From assembly GCA_016787375.1 (NCBI GenBank), contig JAEUUM010000429.1, positions 1 through 5,755 of the forward strand: a DNA stretch of 5,755 nt, read 5' to 3'. The notes under the pieces are model-generated. The model worked only from the letters and a program-made list of their open reading frames with translations, did not search any database and was not told the origin of the DNA. Numbering within the stretch: the stretch's first letter is position 1; each line of letters begins with the position of its first letter. Shown one piece after another: positions 1-5,755 of this stretch. A program made the position numbers and the translations under genes. This stretch comes from Saprospiraceae bacterium. Its GTDB lineage: Bacteria > Bacteroidota > Bacteroidia > Chitinophagales > Saprospiraceae.

Positions 1-177
1 CTAAATCCTACCCCTGCTTTCGACACGTTCAATCTTCCACTGGAAGAGATCAGCAATGCTGAAATTAGAGGTGATTTAAATCCTTGGCTGGGTGTTTGGA
101 CATCCAATGTTGGTGCAGAAAAAATTGCATTAAAAAACCAGTTGACTGGTGCCACATTTTCAGGTGACAAAAAATAA
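1..177 (+). CDS. C-terminal fragment of an unidentified protein (5' end outside window)
   Basis: Frame 1 is open from the first base to a TAA stop at 175-177, giving 58 residues that begin LNPTPAFDTF and end GATFSGDKK. The start lies upstream of the window. The visible tail is mixed polar and hydrophobic, with two Trp (LNPWLGVW, about residues 26-33 of the fragment), no Cys, no transmembrane segment and no recognisable sorting domain. I do not recognise the family. That it is real coding sequence is inferred from the open frame, the sensible residue composition and the stop placed 42 bases before ruvX on the same strand. With that spacing it could be co-transcribed with ruvX, which has no convincing promoter of its own. 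Confidence 0.6.
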   Translation, partial: LNPTPAFDTFNLPLEEISNAEIRGDLNPWLGVWTSNVGAEKIALKNQLTGATFSGDKK

Positions 178-219
178 TTATTTTCCTATCATCCCAAAAC
201 CAGCACTTTCTAACTTGAA

Positions 220-657
220 ATGAGTAGAATAATCGCTTTAGATTATGGTTCAAAAAGAACAGGTATTGCAGTTACCGATCCCTTGAGAATCGTACCCACA
301 GGACTTGACACAATCGAAACTAAAAATCTGTTTCCCTTCCTAAATGAATATTTTTCGAAAGAGAATGTGGGTATAATTGTAATCGGATATCCAACCCATC
401 TTGATGGAAATGACACATACTTAACCAAAGAAATTGATGAATTTCTTAAGATATTCGTCACCAAATACCCACACATTATTGTTTTTAAACAATCTGAATG
501 GTTTACGTCAAAACAAGCAAAAGCTGTTATCTTGCAAAGTGGAATCAGTAAGTCTAAAAGAAGAGATAAATCATTGATTGACAAAATAAGTGCTGTTATC
601 ATCCTTGAAGAGTTTATGCAATCAAAAATTTATATTGATTATTCCAATGCACAATAA
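220..657 (+). CDS. ruvX: RuvX/YqgF family Holliday junction resolvase-like nuclease
   Basis: This 145-residue protein has the usual length of the YqgF/RuvX family, which adopts an RNase H-like fold. Members are annotated as putative Holliday junction resolvases and, in E. coli, take part in 16S rRNA 5'-end maturation in the cytoplasm. The N-terminal motif ALDYGSKRTGIAVTD (residues 6-20) supplies the first acidic residue, Asp8. VIGYPTHLDG (54-63) matches the conserved V-x-G-x-P-x-x-x-D-G strand and loop, and KRRDKSLIDKISA (113-125) carries the last acidic residue, Asp121. The motif usually written DERFTS reads SEWFTS here (92-97). Glu93 is kept, but Asp and Arg are replaced by Ser92 and Trp94. 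The ATG at 220 sits directly before the first beta strand, so the start is secure. The gene lies 42 bases after the unidentified upstream gene and 53 bases before def; the ruvX-def neighbourhood is common in Bacteroidota. Confidence 0.93.
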   Translation: MSRIIALDYGSKRTGIAVTDPLRIVPTGLDTIETKNLFPFLNEYFSKENVGIIVIGYPTHLDGNDTYLTKEIDEFLKIFVTKYPHIIVFKQSEWFTSKQAKAVILQSGISKSKRRDKSLIDKISAVIILEEFMQSKIYIDYSNAQ

Positions 658-663
658 CAAAGG

Positions 664-691
664 TTGAATTCTCACCGATGTCTTATATTTA
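664..691 (+). promoter_or_regulatory. Candidate Bacteroidota promoter of def
   Basis: A TTG at 664-666 is followed after 17 bases by TATATTTA at 684-691. This matches the Bacteroidota -33 TTG and -7 TAnnTTTG elements except for the last base. Transcription would start at about 696-700, leaving a leader of 10-15 bases before the def ATG at 711. The same 17-base spacing occurs before xseA. The region is A+T-rich, so a chance match is possible. Confidence 0.45.
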
Positions 692-710
692 CGTTCTAAT
701 TTAAAGTTAT

Positions 711-1265
711 ATGATTCTACCCATCTATGCCTATGGTCACCCGGTCCTAAAAAAAGTGGCTTCCAATATTGATAAATCTTATCCGAATCTTTCTGTTTTA
801 CTGGCTAACATGTGGGACACAATGTATAATGCTCATGGCGTGGGACTAGCGGCTCCTCAAATAGGCCTGGATATAAGGCTTTTTATTGTGGATACTTTGC
901 AAGTTCTTGAGGAAGAAAAACCAGGTGAGGGAATTAAAATGGCGTTTATAAATGCTAAAATTGTTGAAGAAAGTGGCGAGGAATGGAGTTATGAAGAGGG
1001 TTGCCTCAGCATTCCATATGTCAGAGGAGATGTAAGCAGGCAAGAGCAAGTCACAATTGAATATTTTGATGAATCTTTTACGAAACATACAAAAACTTTC
1101 TCAGGCCTAAATGCCAGGGTCATTCAACACGAATATGACCACATCCAAGGAATTCTTTTTACAGAAAAACTAAAACCATTGAAAAAGAAACTTGTCCAGA
1201 AAAAACTGGATAACATTAAGAAAGGCAACATAAAAGCAGATTATAAAATTAAGTTCGTGGTGTAA
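711..1265 (+). CDS. def: Peptide deformylase
   Basis: This cytoplasmic metalloenzyme removes the formyl group from the N-terminal methionine of new proteins. All three signature motifs are present: GVGLAAPQIG (residues 43-52), EGCLS (96-100) and QHEYDH (139-144). From family knowledge, Cys98, His140 and His144 bind the metal and Glu141 is the catalytic base; Gln50 belongs to the active-site loop. The 184-residue length fits Bacteroidota type I deformylases, and the Lys-rich C-terminal tail after residue 150 is a common variable extension. The ATG at 711 is chosen because MILPIYAYGHPVLKK is the canonical N-terminus of the family. No methionyl-tRNA formyltransferase gene lies next to it; it follows ruvX by 53 bases and has its own promoter candidate. 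It converges with the DUF4442 gene across a 13-base gap that has no room for a stem-loop terminator. Confidence 0.97.
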   Translation: MILPIYAYGHPVLKKVASNIDKSYPNLSVLLANMWDTMYNAHGVGLAAPQIGLDIRLFIVDTLQVLEEEKPGEGIKMAFINAKIVEESGEEWSYEEGCLSIPYVRGDVSRQEQVTIEYFDESFTKHTKTFSGLNARVIQHEYDHIQGILFTEKLKPLKKKLVQKKLDNIKKGNIKADYKIKFVV

Positions 1266-1278
1266 CTCTCATTATCAT

Positions 1279-1755
1279 TTACTTAGATCGTTTAATTGAC
1301 CAAGTAATAAATGCTGCACAAACCTCATCCCCGCTTTTGTCTAATCCTTTTGAATATGCAACGATGGAGACTGAATCACCGGATTCAATTGCATTTTTTA
1401 CTGCATCAGAAATCAAGAATCCTTGCCCACATACAAATTCGATATCTGTAACAGCTTTTTTTGAAAAAGAAGCTTCAACTTTCTTTACCAACATCGAAAC
1501 TTCTTTTCTTTGATCTATTGCCACAAGCATTAATAGACCTGTACTAAGTTCTGCTGCTGCAATTTGTGTGGCAAAATACATACTCTTAAAAGGATTATAA
1601 TTGAATCGCTTAAAAGGAAGGATTGTAATGCATTTGCTCTCATCTATTTCCTTTATCCGGAGACCCATAATCCAGGCTAATGGTAGTTTTAGCAATAAAT
1701 AAGCCCTAAATTTCCAGGATTTCTTTAATTGTGAAAGTGTTTTGTTTTTAATCAT
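1279..1755 (-). CDS. DUF4442 family protein, hotdog-fold (PaaI/thioesterase-like)
   Basis: From the ATG at 1755 this is a 158-residue protein that I assign to DUF4442, a family placed in the hotdog-fold superfamily with PaaI-type acyl-CoA thioesterases. Supporting features are KFRAYLLLKLPLAWIMGLR (residues 15-33), the FNYNPFKSMYFATQIAAAEL segment (51-70) followed by STG, the SMLVKKVEASFSKKA strand (87-101) and the terminal AAFITWSIK strand (147-155). The AAELSTG helix is the usual central helix of the fold. No substrate has been established for the family, so an acyl-CoA thioesterase role is only an inference. The frame stays open to another ATG at 1833, which would add 26 residues. I prefer 1755 because relatives, as I recall them, begin about 12-15 residues before the KFR segment and because a promoter candidate overlaps the 1833 start. 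The gene is monocistronic, convergent with def and divergent from xseA. Confidence 0.85.
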   Translation of the reverse strand: MIKNKTLSQLKKSWKFRAYLLLKLPLAWIMGLRIKEIDESKCITILPFKRFNYNPFKSMYFATQIAAAELSTGLLMLVAIDQRKEVSMLVKKVEASFSKKAVTDIEFVCGQGFLISDAVKNAIESGDSVSIVAYSKGLDKSGDEVCAAFITWSIKRSK

Positions 1756-1806
1756 CGTAAGGAAAATATTGTTGATTAATGAGGAGGCAATTAAATAGGT
1801 ATGTTG

Positions 1807-1834
1807 TAAAAATAGCCTTAATTTTAAATTCAAA
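1807..1834 (-). promoter_or_regulatory. Candidate promoter of the DUF4442 gene
   Basis: On the minus strand a TTTG at 1834-1831 is followed after 16 bases by TATTTTTA at 1814-1807, one base from the Bacteroidota TAnnTTTG element. It would start transcription near 1800, about 45 bases before the ATG at 1755. It overlaps the alternative ATG at 1833, so it favours the shorter protein. The surrounding DNA is very A+T-rich and such partial matches are frequent, so this is tentative. Confidence 0.3.
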
Positions 1835-1848
1835 CACTTTAAAAAATA

Positions 1849-1876
1849 TTGATTTCGAAATAAACAAATAACTTTG
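1849..1876 (+). promoter_or_regulatory. Promoter of xseA-xseB (TTG-N17-TAnnTTTG)
   Basis: TTG at 1849-1851 and TAACTTTG at 1869-1876, 17 bases apart, match the Bacteroidota housekeeping promoter consensus exactly in the -7 element. Transcription is expected at about 1881-1885, so the leader before the TTG start codon at 1895 would be only some 10-14 bases. No Shine-Dalgarno-like purine tract lies in that leader, as is usual in this phylum. Confidence 0.6.
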
Positions 1877-1894
1877 CCTACTTAAAACACCGAA

Positions 1895-3133
1895 TTGAAT
1901 CAATCTCTAAGATTATATCAGCTAAACGAATACATACGAAGGGTAATTGCTTTAAATTTCAGTGAAAGCATCTGGATAAATTGCGAAATCGCCTCATATC
2001 GTGAATCACGCGGTCATGCATATCTAGAACTCATCGAAAATTCTGAATTCAACAATGAGATTATCGCCCAGGCTTCGGCTGCCATCTGGCGAACTCAATT
2101 GTTGAATATTTCCAAAAAACTTGGTTCGGAAAAAGAATCCGTATTACAGGCAGGGAAAGAAATTTTAATAAAAATCCGGGTTGAATTCAATGAAAAATTT
2201 GGTTTAAAATTAATAGTTGAAGAAATCGACCTTTCTTTTACTTTGGGCAAACTGGCATTACGTCGGCAAGAGATTTTAATGGAGCTTACCCGACTTCAAT
2301 TGTTGAATAAAAATAGTTCGCTTAATTTACCAATCGTTCTCCAAAAAATAGCCGTAATCTCTTCTGAAAATGCCGCTGGGTGGCAAGATTTTAAAAATCA
2401 GCTCGCCGATAATATTTTTGGATATCACTGTAAAGTCACTTTATTTAATTCAGCGATGCAGGGGCAAAATGTTGAGAATGAGGTAGTTGAAAAACTTCAA
2501 TCAATAAAAAAATCTAAAAACCTGTTTGATTGCGTAGTTATTATTAGAGGTGGTGGTGGCAAAGTTGACCTATCTGATTTCGACAATCTTTTGATTGCAA
2601 AAACCATTGCTGAGATGCCTATCCCGGTATTAACAGGTATCGGGCATGATATCGATCAGTCCATTACTGATATGGTGGCACACACTTCTTTAAAAACACC
2701 GACAGCTGTTGCCGAATTTATCATTCAACACAATATGAATTTTGAAAGCAACATCATCCAATTAGGTAGATTGATTTCAGACCACGTTCTTGTAAATATT
2801 CAGAAACAAAAAGAGGCAATTGATTATGCAAAGTTAGCATTAAACTGGGCAGCATCAACTGCAGTATCAAATGCCCACAACAAACTTGATCTAATTTATA
2901 AGCAAATTCCCATTATGGTATCAAGTCAAATACAACTCAATAATTCGAAACTTGATAACATCAGCAACCTTCTGGAACAATTATCTCCTGAAGCACATTT
3001 CAACAGAGGATATAGCATTGTTGAATTTAATGGATTGAAAATCAGCAAAAAAAATAAGCCAAAAATCGGAGAAGAAATCGAAATTTTCTCGGTCATAGGT
3101 AAAACAAGTGCCAACGTAACCAAGTTATCATGA
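1895..3133 (+). CDS. xseA: Exonuclease VII large subunit
   Basis: XseA is the catalytic subunit of exonuclease VII, a cytoplasmic single-strand DNA exonuclease used in mismatch repair and DNA damage tolerance. The 412-residue protein starts with an OB-fold DNA-binding domain (about 5-115: LYQLNEYIRRV, then WINCEIASYRESRGHAYLEL). The catalytic domain follows (about 130-330), with VIIRGGGGKVDLSDFDN at 215-231 and GIGHDIDQSITDMVAHTSLKTPTAVAEF at 248-275. Arg218, His251 and Asp254 correspond to residues conserved in the family's active site. A coiled-coil-like region spans about 280-365, and the C-terminal SPEAHFNRGYSIV segment (364-376) is also conserved. The length is somewhat below the 456 residues of E. 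coli XseA. Translation starts at TTG: a stop lies in frame at 1883-1885, the first in-frame ATG is residue 129, and homology begins within a few residues of the TTG. The stop overlaps the xseB start by 4 bases, which suggests coupled translation of the two subunits. Confidence 0.96.
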   Translation: MNQSLRLYQLNEYIRRVIALNFSESIWINCEIASYRESRGHAYLELIENSEFNNEIIAQASAAIWRTQLLNISKKLGSEKESVLQAGKEILIKIRVEFNEKFGLKLIVEEIDLSFTLGKLALRRQEILMELTRLQLLNKNSSLNLPIVLQKIAVISSENAAGWQDFKNQLADNIFGYHCKVTLFNSAMQGQNVENEVVEKLQSIKKSKNLFDCVVIIRGGGGKVDLSDFDNLLIAKTIAEMPIPVLTGIGHDIDQSITDMVAHTSLKTPTAVAEFIIQHNMNFESNIIQLGRLISDHVLVNIQKQKEAIDYAKLALNWAASTAVSNAHNKLDLIYKQIPIMVSSQIQLNNSKLDNISNLLEQLSPEAHFNRGYSIVEFNGLKISKKNKPKIGEEIEIFSVIGKTSANVTKLS

Positions 3134-3330
3134 AAGAAAAATCAATCACTTACGATCATGCGTATACGGAACTTCACCAAATATTATCTGACCTCCAACA
3201 GTCAGAAACAAGTGTTGAAGAACTAACCCAAAAAATCAAGAGGGCTTCTGAATTAATATCCTTTTGCAAAACCAAACTTCGGAATACGGAAAAGGAAATT
3301 CAGAAATTATTACAAGAACCTAATGATTAA
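3130..3330 (+). CDS. xseB: Exonuclease VII small subunit
   Basis: XseB is the small, mainly helical subunit; several copies bind the long helical region of XseA to form active exonuclease VII. The 66-residue product has the family's length and pattern: SITYDHAYTELHQILSDLQQ (residues 5-24) corresponds to the usual FEEALxELExIVxxLE helix, followed by SVEELTQKIKRASELISFC (28-46) and KTKLRNTEKEIQKLL (47-61), with the conserved Cys at 46. The ATG at 3130 lies within the ATGA overlap with the end of xseA, the expected arrangement for this pair. The TAA stop at 3328-3330 directly touches the stop of the convergent lipoprotein gene, so any terminator for this operon must lie inside that neighbour's coding region. 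Confidence 0.93.
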   Translation: MKEKSITYDHAYTELHQILSDLQQSETSVEELTQKIKRASELISFCKTKLRNTEKEIQKLLQEPND

Positions 3331-4359
3331 TTACTTTGTTGAATAAACATGAGAAGGGATTATACCGGCATCTATTGAGCTTATGATGTTGAAATCAGCA
3401 CCGACCTTATGAATTTTTCCACGTGAAGTAAAATCCCCTGCATCTGACACGATCAACTGATCAGTAGCTAAATCATTAGATAATCTATAAATGTAACCCG
3501 AATAAGAATATTTTTGATAATCAGGGGATATTGCATCCCATTTAGCAGGTTGGCCACCTACTGTAAAAAATAGGGTATCAGATGAAGTTTTCTTTATTAA
3601 ATTATCTGCAAAATCCGGCAAAGTAATTTTAGATTTAATCACATTATCTTTCAATATCACAACGCTACCGAAAGTACTATTTGAAGGCATCAGATAATCA
3701 TTGTACCCTTTACACAAAGCCACAATTTCATCTCCTTTTTGAACAAGTTGTCCCGGGCAATCGTCTACTACTATTGTTTTGGCTAGGGTTTCAGAAAACA
3801 AATCTACCACCATTATTCTGTTATCGCTACCAAACCCACCTGACATGGAAACATATATTTTATCTCCTTGTACCAGCATATTTTCGGGTCCTTTGCCCAG
3901 TGGGATTGTCTTTTGAATCTGATTGGTAATCAAATCAACAATTGCCAAAGAACCGGTGATTCCATCCTTTCCCCATTGAGTGACATAGGCCTTGTCACCC
4001 TTGTAATCTATATACCTTGGCAATTCAAAACCGGTAATTTCAGTTTGATATTTAAAAACTTTATTGGTAATAACTACCTTATTTGAATTGTTTACAACAA
4101 AATAGTAACGGTCGCCAACTATGGTCAATGATTGAAGGATGTTACCAATTTTAGCACCACCATTCTCAATTCCAAAAACATCATCAATTGCGGTATTTTT
4201 TGATGGTTCTAGAAAACTAATAGTACCAGAACCTGCACCGAACTGTCCTTCATTTAAAATGATCAATCCCTTATCGTAGTTTGAAAATTCCTTTTGATCA
4301 TCCTTTTTACAACCAAAAATCAACAATGAAAATAAAAACGTAAAGACTACATTTCTCAT
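3331..4359 (-). CDS. Surface lipoprotein with YncE/DUF5074-type beta-propeller, BtuG-like
   Basis: The 342-residue product begins with a short lipoprotein signal peptide, with hydrophobic residues 4-15 and lipobox LIFGC ending at Cys17. The mature start CKKDDQ fits the Bacteroidota lipoprotein export signal (Cys-x-Lys-Asp/Glu-Asp/Glu), so it should sit on the outer face of the outer membrane. ILNEGQFGAGSGTISFLEP (34-52) is characteristic of the DUF5074/YncE-like propeller lipoproteins. Blade-like repeats follow, for example LPRYIDYKGDKAYVT (113-127), GSLAIVDLITNQIQKTIPLG (136-155), GPENMLVQGDKIYVS (157-171) and NRIMVVDLFSETLAKTI (180-196). The family includes BtuG, which binds vitamin B12 and caps BtuB in Bacteroides. 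The gene overlaps the upstream receptor gene by 4 bases (ATGA), so the two are probably made together. Ligand identity is inferred from family and order only; another TonB-transported cofactor or chelate is possible. Apart from Cys17 there are two Cys, 201 and 216, that could form a disulfide. Confidence 0.85.
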   Translation of the reverse strand: MRNVVFTFLFSLLIFGCKKDDQKEFSNYDKGLIILNEGQFGAGSGTISFLEPSKNTAIDDVFGIENGGAKIGNILQSLTIVGDRYYFVVNNSNKVVITNKVFKYQTEITGFELPRYIDYKGDKAYVTQWGKDGITGSLAIVDLITNQIQKTIPLGKGPENMLVQGDKIYVSMSGGFGSDNRIMVVDLFSETLAKTIVVDDCPGQLVQKGDEIVALCKGYNDYLMPSNSTFGSVVILKDNVIKSKITLPDFADNLIKKTSSDTLFFTVGGQPAKWDAISPDYQKYSYSGYIYRLSNDLATDQLIVSDAGDFTSRGKIHKVGADFNIISSIDAGIIPSHVYSTK

Positions 4360-5755
4360 AAAATATTTAATTTAATGCCTAATAAAAAATTCCTGGGCTC
4401 TCTTGGCCTGAATGCCACCGACTCGTAATATTGATTAAAAACGTTGTTTATTTGAATAAAAGGTAGAAATTCATAAGCACCTTTCCTAATCTTCAATCCA
4501 AAAGATACATTCACCAAACCATAAGATGATAAATATTCTGATTCATCAAAAACTGAAAATCGATTTCCAACAGCATTCATTTCTATTCGACCAACAAATA
4601 TCTCTTTAAAATGATAATTAAGCCCGGTTGTTCCGGTAACAAAGGGTATATAAGCTAGTTGTTTATTAAAACTTGCCTCTGGAGTTCTGGATTTGTTTAA
4701 TGAACGTGTAAGTGAAAATAAAAAATCGAGATCAAATCTGTGTTCTTTAAATTTTGCAGAGACTTTATGTTTAAAGTTTAGACCCGTGCTTATAACCTGT
4801 TTATAATTTACCGGACTCCAAATATTTCCATTCGGTACCCATTGGATCCAATCATTTATGTTATGATAAAACCCTTCGATCAAAGTCATATTTTGGAGCC
4901 CTCCAAGAGTCCAATCTTGTGTAATCGTTGCTCCGGCATTGATGCCTCTTTCAGGGGTGAGAGAATTATTTCCTCCGGGAACCCAGTAAAGATCGTTTAA
5001 AGATGGATTATTAAAACTTCCTGATATGTAGCTTTTCAAAATTAGCTTTTTATATCTTCCCTCAAGACCACCGCCAGCAATTAAAATTATTGAGTTACCA
5101 TCTATCATTTCAGCCCTGGATTCAAAATTTACTTTGATGTTTCTTAAGAGTAACAAGGATATACCATTAATGAAACTTGATATATTGCGTGAAACAGTTT
5201 TACTATAAGATGAATTTTCAGCAAATTCAAATTTTGATTGAAATGTTTGATAAACTTGTAAAAAGCGGAAGTTGTGTTCAGCTTCTAACTTTGTTAAAAG
5301 CACGTGTATTGAGCCGGTATCGTTTACAACATCATTTTTAAAATTAATTCGATCGTAAGTATAACCTGCCAGTCCGGTAATTCGTGTCCTTTTAAAATTT
5401 TTGTCGTATTGTACAACGCTTCTAAAAATTCGGTCCTTTTGGTCAGAGGTTTTATCTACCTCCGTCAGGCTATTACTAAGTTGCCTCTTGAAATCAGCAA
5501 AAAACAAATGAAATTGAACACTTTGGTTACCAAACGATTTGTGTAAGGACAATTCTGCTTGTTTGCTATCAAATGGAGAATTAAAAGCCCTGATGTTTTT
5601 ACTCGGTGAGGTGTAATCCAAAACCTTGAATTTATTTTCACCAAAACCTGAGCCGACTTTACCAAAAAGCAATATTTTCTTAATTGACTTCGAAAATGAA
5701 AGTTCAATTGACTTGTTATTAAGTGAATTAAAACTGGCAGATACAGTGTACTTCT
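4356..5755 (-). CDS. TonB-dependent outer-membrane receptor, BtuB-like barrel (N-terminus outside window)
   Basis: The frame is open from the right edge of the window to a TGA stop at 4356-4358, giving 465 residues of a receptor that would normally have some 600-700. The missing N-terminus would hold the signal peptide, TonB box and plug domain. The visible part is the 22-strand barrel: alternating aromatic and polar strands, the conserved NPSLNDLYWVPGGNNSLTPE motif (about 5009-4950), WIQWVPNGNIWSPVNYKQV (about 4850-4797), and a terminal strand pattern RPREPRNFLLGIKLNIL typical of Bacteroidota receptors. It imports a large substrate across the outer membrane using TonB energy. The short barrel without SusC features, and a co-transcribed BtuG-like lipoprotein overlapping its end, suggest a cobalamin or similar chelate receptor. 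A TTG at 5670-5672 could be read as a start, but the reading frame and strand-like sequence (SIELSFSKSIKKILLFGKV) continue upstream through it, so it is internal. Confidence 0.9.
   Translation of the reverse strand, partial: KYTVSASFNSLNNKSIELSFSKSIKKILLFGKVGSGFGENKFKVLDYTSPSKNIRAFNSPFDSKQAELSLHKSFGNQSVQFHLFFADFKRQLSNSLTEVDKTSDQKDRIFRSVVQYDKNFKRTRITGLAGYTYDRINFKNDVVNDTGSIHVLLTKLEAEHNFRFLQVYQTFQSKFEFAENSSYSKTVSRNISSFINGISLLLLRNIKVNFESRAEMIDGNSIILIAGGGLEGRYKKLILKSYISGSFNNPSLNDLYWVPGGNNSLTPERGINAGATITQDWTLGGLQNMTLIEGFYHNINDWIQWVPNGNIWSPVNYKQVISTGLNFKHKVSAKFKEHRFDLDFLFSLTRSLNKSRTPEASFNKQLAYIPFVTGTTGLNYHFKEIFVGRIEMNAVGNRFSVFDESEYLSSYGLVNVSFGLKIRKGAYEFLPFIQINNVFNQYYESVAFRPREPRNFLLGIKLNIL

Noticed and set aside
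211..217. TAACTTG just upstream of ruvX as a -7 promoter element
   Set aside because: It lacks one T of TAnnTTTG and ends only 2 bases before the ATG, which leaves no leader; co-transcription with the upstream gene is more likely.
243..602. Minus-strand open frame of 119 codons opposite ruvX
   Set aside because: It is fully antisense to ruvX, whose motifs are clear, and its translation shows no domain or start context of its own.
1266..1278. Bidirectional terminator between def and the DUF4442 gene
   Set aside because: The 13 bases contain no inverted repeat or GC-rich stem.
1761..1790. Minus-strand TTG-N19-TATTTTCC as promoter of the DUF4442 gene
   Set aside because: The -7 match is poor in its last two bases and it ends 5 bases before the ATG at 1755; the candidate at 1834-1807 fits better.
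3681..4086. Plus-strand open frames of 72-82 codons within the lipoprotein gene
   Set aside because: They lie antisense inside a clearly coding, family-matched gene and resemble no protein family; they are shadow frames.
4356..5672. Receptor gene taken as complete, starting at TTG 5670-5672
   Set aside because: The frame is open through this point to the window edge and encodes more barrel-like sequence; a protein starting here would have no signal peptide or plug domain.

Overview
The window is A+T-rich, gene-dense chromosomal DNA from a member of the Bacteroidota (Bacteroidetes), probably an environmental lineage rather than a gut Bacteroides. The evidence is TAnnTTTG-type promoter elements with an upstream TTG, no Shine-Dalgarno-like motifs before the starts, a lipoprotein with a Bacteroidota surface-export signal, a TonB-dependent receptor paired with that lipoprotein, and protein variants typical of the phylum (RuvX, Def, DUF4442, XseA). 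No mobile element, CRISPR array, tRNA or rRNA was seen, and no gene-free stretch exceeds about 140 bases.

Layout. Bases 1-177 (+) are the last 58 codons of an unidentified gene. ruvX (220-657, +) follows closely, then def (711-1265, +), which has its own promoter candidate. A DUF4442 hotdog-fold gene (1279-1755, -) converges on def. A divergent intergenic region of about 140 bases then leads to xseA (1895-3133, +, TTG start) and xseB (3130-3330, +), which overlap by 4 bases. The rest of the window is on the minus strand: the C-terminal two thirds or so of a TonB-dependent outer-membrane receptor (4356-5755, start outside the window), overlapped by 4 bases by a surface lipoprotein with beta-propeller repeats (3331-4359). 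The lipoprotein gene ends on the base right after the xseB stop.

How the genes fit together. The left half is housekeeping: RuvX (Holliday-junction or 16S rRNA processing nuclease), peptide deformylase and both subunits of exonuclease VII. The right half looks like a nutrient-uptake pair, a TonB-dependent transporter with an externally exposed propeller lipoprotein. Its order and family resemble BtuB-BtuG, the vitamin B12 capture pair of Bacteroides. The B12 assignment is an inference, because the plug domain and upstream leader, where a cobalamin riboswitch would be expected, lie beyond base 5755.

I did not find a clearly undescribed system. The points most worth checking are the BtuB/BtuG-like pair, an altered DER motif in RuvX, the TTG start and short leader of xseA, and the zero-base convergent junction between xseB and the lipoprotein gene.
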